Shown here: piece after piece, positions 4,547 through 6,461 of the stretch
Layout of the letters: each line of letters starts with the position of its first letter
Numbering within the stretch: the stretch's first letter is position 1
Assembly: GCA_947631675.1 (NCBI GenBank)
Contig: CANRMG010000109.1
Coordinates: 1-6,461 of the forward strand
DNA: 6,461 bases
Direction: 5' to 3'
From: an uncultured Oscillospiraceae bacterium
GTDB taxonomy: Bacteria > Bacillota_A > Clostridia > Oscillospirales > Oscillospiraceae
Notes under the pieces: model-generated
What the model was told of the DNA's origin: nothing
Database searches by the model: none
The model's input: the letters and a program-made list of their open reading frames with translations, nothing else
Position numbers and translations under genes: made by a program

Positions 4547-6127
4547 ATGGCACCGAAGACCCCCAACGACGAATACGAATACGACGATCTCCTGGACCCG
4601 GAGGACGGCGATCTGCCCCAGGAGGATGGGGACGACGGGGACTATGAGGAGCGGTCCATCACCTTCGAGGAGGCCTACGCCTCCGCCGCCCCCGAGCCCT
4701 CCGACGTCCCCCCGCGCCGCCGCCGTTCAGACGCCCGCAGGAGCGCCCCGCCCAGGAAGGCGAAGCGCGCCGCCCGCCCGGAAAAGGCGGAAAAGAAGCC
4801 TGTAAAGGCCACGAAAAAGCGCCTGAGCCGCCGGGAAAAGAAGGAGATCATCGCCGAGGCGAAGGACGAGGCCGAGATGATGACGGAGACCCCGGTGGTG
4901 GGCCGCCGGCTCCGGCCGGGCCAGATGCTGGTCTACGACTCCGAGCTGGACGAGGTGGATTACACCGACCCCAAGGACCTGCCGGAGATGCGGGACTATC
5001 TGCCTATCCGCTTCCGGCGCTACGGCCGCATCGGCCTGGGCGGCGGCGTGATGTACGCGCTGTTCGTCATCGCGGTGAGCATCGTGCTGGCCTGCTTCGC
5101 CTGGATGTGCGCGGTGGACGTGCTGGCCCTCAACAAGGAGGAGGCCACCGGCACCGTGGAGATCCTGCCCTATGATCCCGGCCCGGACGACCCCGTCACG
5201 GTGACCCGGGAGGACGAAAACGGCGACCCCGTGGAGGTGCCCATCAAGGTGGACATCGACCAGGTGGCCACGGCGCTGAAAAACAGCGGCATCATCGAGT
5301 ACAAGTGGCTTTTCAAGCTATTCGCCCAATTTTCCCACGCCAACATCAAGATCGACCCGGGCACCTACGGCCTGAAGACCTCCTACGACTACCGGGCCCT
5401 GGTGACCAACATGCAGTTCGGCTCCGAGAACCAGACGGTCGTGCCCATCACCTTCCCGGAGGGCTTCTCCACCGAACAGATCTTCTCCCTGCTGGAGGAG
5501 AACAAGGTCTGCTCCAAGGCCGACCTCTACAACGCCGTGGAGACCTACGAGTTCGACTACGACTTCCTGGAGGGCCTGCCTCTGGGCGACGACGAGCGGC
5601 TGGAGGGCTTCCTGTTCCCGGACACCTATGAATTCTTCGCCGGCGAGCCCGCCGTCATGGCCATCAGCCGTTTCCTGGACAACACGGAGACCCGCTTTGC
5701 CAAGAACGACGTGGAGGCCCGGGCTACCGAGCGGGGCATGTCCGTCCGCGACGTGGTCATCATGGCGTCCCTCATCGAGAAGGAGGCCGGCGGCACCGAG
5801 GGCGAGCGGGAGAACATGGCCTCGGTCATCTATAACCGCCTGAACGCGGGCTGGGAGCTGGGCCTGGACAGCACCATCAACTATATCAAAGGCACCAGCA
5901 CCTTCGATCTGTCCCGGGACGACCTGCAGATCGACAGTCCCTATAACACCTACCTCTATACCGGCCTGCCCCCCGGGCCCATATGCAACCCCGGCATGGC
6001 CTCCATCGAGGCGGTGCTGAGCCCGGCCAGCACCAACTACTGGTACTGGTACTCCGTGGACGGCGTGTCCACCTTCTTCTCCAGCTATGATGAGCAGCAG
6101 GCCTTCGCCGCCGCCCACCCCTATTGA
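4547..6127 (+). CDS. mltG: Endolytic peptidoglycan transglycosylase MltG (YceG-like)
   Basis: This 526-residue membrane enzyme cuts nascent glycan strands in the periplasmic/outer face, ending their growth. Residues 1-50 are very acidic and 56-110 very basic, forming a long cytosolic head that ends near 155. One membrane helix follows at about 162-189. A LysM-like part (about 230-300) precedes the YceG catalytic domain (about 300-526). Family signatures are FPEGFS (303-308), [12 protein letters not shown] (352-363), [10 protein letters not shown] (406-415) with the catalytic Glu at E411, VIYNRL (427-432), and [13 protein letters not shown] (471-483). E. coli MltG is about 340 residues, so the extra length is nearly all the cytosolic head, as in the pneumococcal protein. 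AAAGGAG sits 6 bases before the ATG. alaS follows after 41 bases. Confidence 0.95.
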   Translation: MAPKTPNDEYEYDDLLDPEDGDLPQEDGDDGDYEERSITFEEAYASAAPEPSDVPPRRRRSDARRSAPPRKAKRAARPEKAEKKPVKATKKRLSRREKKEIIAEAKDEAEMMTETPVVGRRLRPGQMLVYDSELDEVDYTDPKDLPEMRDYLPIRFRRYGRIGLGGGVMYALFVIAVSIVLACFAWMCAVDVLALNKEEATGTVEILPYDPGPDDPVTVTREDENGDPVEVPIKVDIDQVATALKNSGIIEYKWLFKLFAQFSHANIKIDPGTYGLKTSYDYRALVTNMQFGSENQTVVPITFPEGFSTEQIFSLLEENKVCSKADLYNAVETYEFDYDFLEGLPLGDDERLEGFLFPDTYEFFAGEPAVMAISRFLDNTETRFAKNDVEARATERGMSVRDVVIMASLIEKEAGGTEGERENMASVIYNRLNAGWELGLDSTINYIKGTSTFDLSRDDLQIDSPYNTYLYTGLPPGPICNPGMASIEAVLSPASTNYWYWYSVDGVSTFFSSYDEQQAFAAAHPY

Positions 6128-6168
6128 GTCGATCCTTATTTCAGCATAGAAGAACAAGAGGTAAACAC

Positions 6169-6461
6169 ATGGAAAAGAAATACGGCGTGAACGAACTGCG
6201 GGAGATGTTTCTGGCCTTCTTTGAGACGAAGGGCCACCTCCGTCTGCCCAGCTTCTCCCTCATCCCCCAGAACGACGCGAGCCTGCTGCTCATCAACTCC
6301 GGCATGGCCCCCATGAAGCCCTACTTCACCGGGGAGCAGGAGCCGCCCCGCCACCGGGTCTGCACCTGTCAGAAGTGCATCCGTACCGGCGACATCGAGA
6401 ACATCGGCAAGACCGCCCGCCACGGCACCTACTTCGAGATGCTGGGCAACTTCTCCTTCGG
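6169..6461 (+). CDS. alaS: Alanine-tRNA ligase, N-terminal 97 codons (partial)
   Basis: The gene is cut by the right edge. It encodes the start of the class II aminoacylation core that charges tRNA-Ala. The visible residues match AlaS closely: an opening [19 protein letters not shown], then [17 protein letters not shown] (40-54), [18 protein letters not shown] (65-82), and the motif-2 stretch [15 protein letters not shown] (84-98). A modest AAGAGG lies 7 bases before the ATG. The 41-base gap after mltG has no terminator or promoter that I can see and is too short for a T-box, so read-through from mltG is likely. Confidence 0.97.
   Translation, partial: MEKKYGVNELREMFLAFFETKGHLRLPSFSLIPQNDASLLLINSGMAPMKPYFTGEQEPPRHRVCTCQKCIRTGDIENIGKTARHGTYFEMLGNFSF

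Noticed and set aside
4420..4566. 49-residue N-terminal extension of the Cys-rich miniprotein
   Set aside because: It is Arg-rich, overlaps the mltG start on the other strand and skips the ribosome site at 4427-4437. The shorter form has a normal small membrane peptide layout.
5318..6157. 279-codon minus-strand frame across mltG
   Set aside because: It is antisense to conserved MltG motifs, Gly/Val/His-rich, and has no recognisable domain.
6128..6168. T-box riboswitch before alaS
   Set aside because: The gap is only 41 bases and has neither a T-box core motif nor a terminator hairpin.

Overview
The window is GC-rich, with strong Shine-Dalgarno sites and sigma-A style promoters. Its genes fit a high-GC Firmicute: a secreted cell-wall-repeat protein, NrdR, a YetF-type DUF421 protein, a WecG/TagA/CpsF glycosyltransferase, MltG with a long cytoplasmic head, and a Gly/Cys-rich one-helix miniprotein. 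I infer a gut clostridium of the Oscillospiraceae kind (Flavonifractor/Oscillibacter-like). That assignment rests on gene style, not on a search.

Layout. A plus-strand gene ends at 62 and meets a minus-strand gene (118-1239) head-on across a 13-bp hairpin. The minus-strand gene encodes a secreted protein built from 63-residue repeat units with a C-terminal Cys/His mini-domain. It has a clear promoter (1269-1298). Next come a DUF421 membrane protein (1401-2081, plus) and nrdR (2078-2548, minus), whose stop codons overlap. A terminator-shaped hairpin facing the minus strand lies beyond the 5' end of the DUF421 gene. An AT-rich divergent promoter region (2549-2811) drives nrdR leftward and a sirtuin/glycosyltransferase operon (2812-4256) rightward. 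A 46-residue Cys-rich membrane peptide gene (4279-4419, minus) faces that operon, and its likely terminator is embedded in the last codons of the glycosyltransferase gene. mltG (4547-6127) and the first 97 codons of alaS (from 6169) follow on the plus strand.

How the genes fit together. The envelope theme is strong: a wall-binding protein, an undecaprenyl-linked sugar transferase and a peptidoglycan-chain terminase. The rest is housekeeping (ribonucleotide reductase control, protein deacylation, tRNA charging). I see no mobile element, CRISPR array, tRNA, rRNA or defence island. The observations most worth a second look are transcript-architecture features (convergent overlap, terminator inside a coding region, possible leaderless start), the CGC-triplet miniprotein, and the repeat protein's Cys/His tail.
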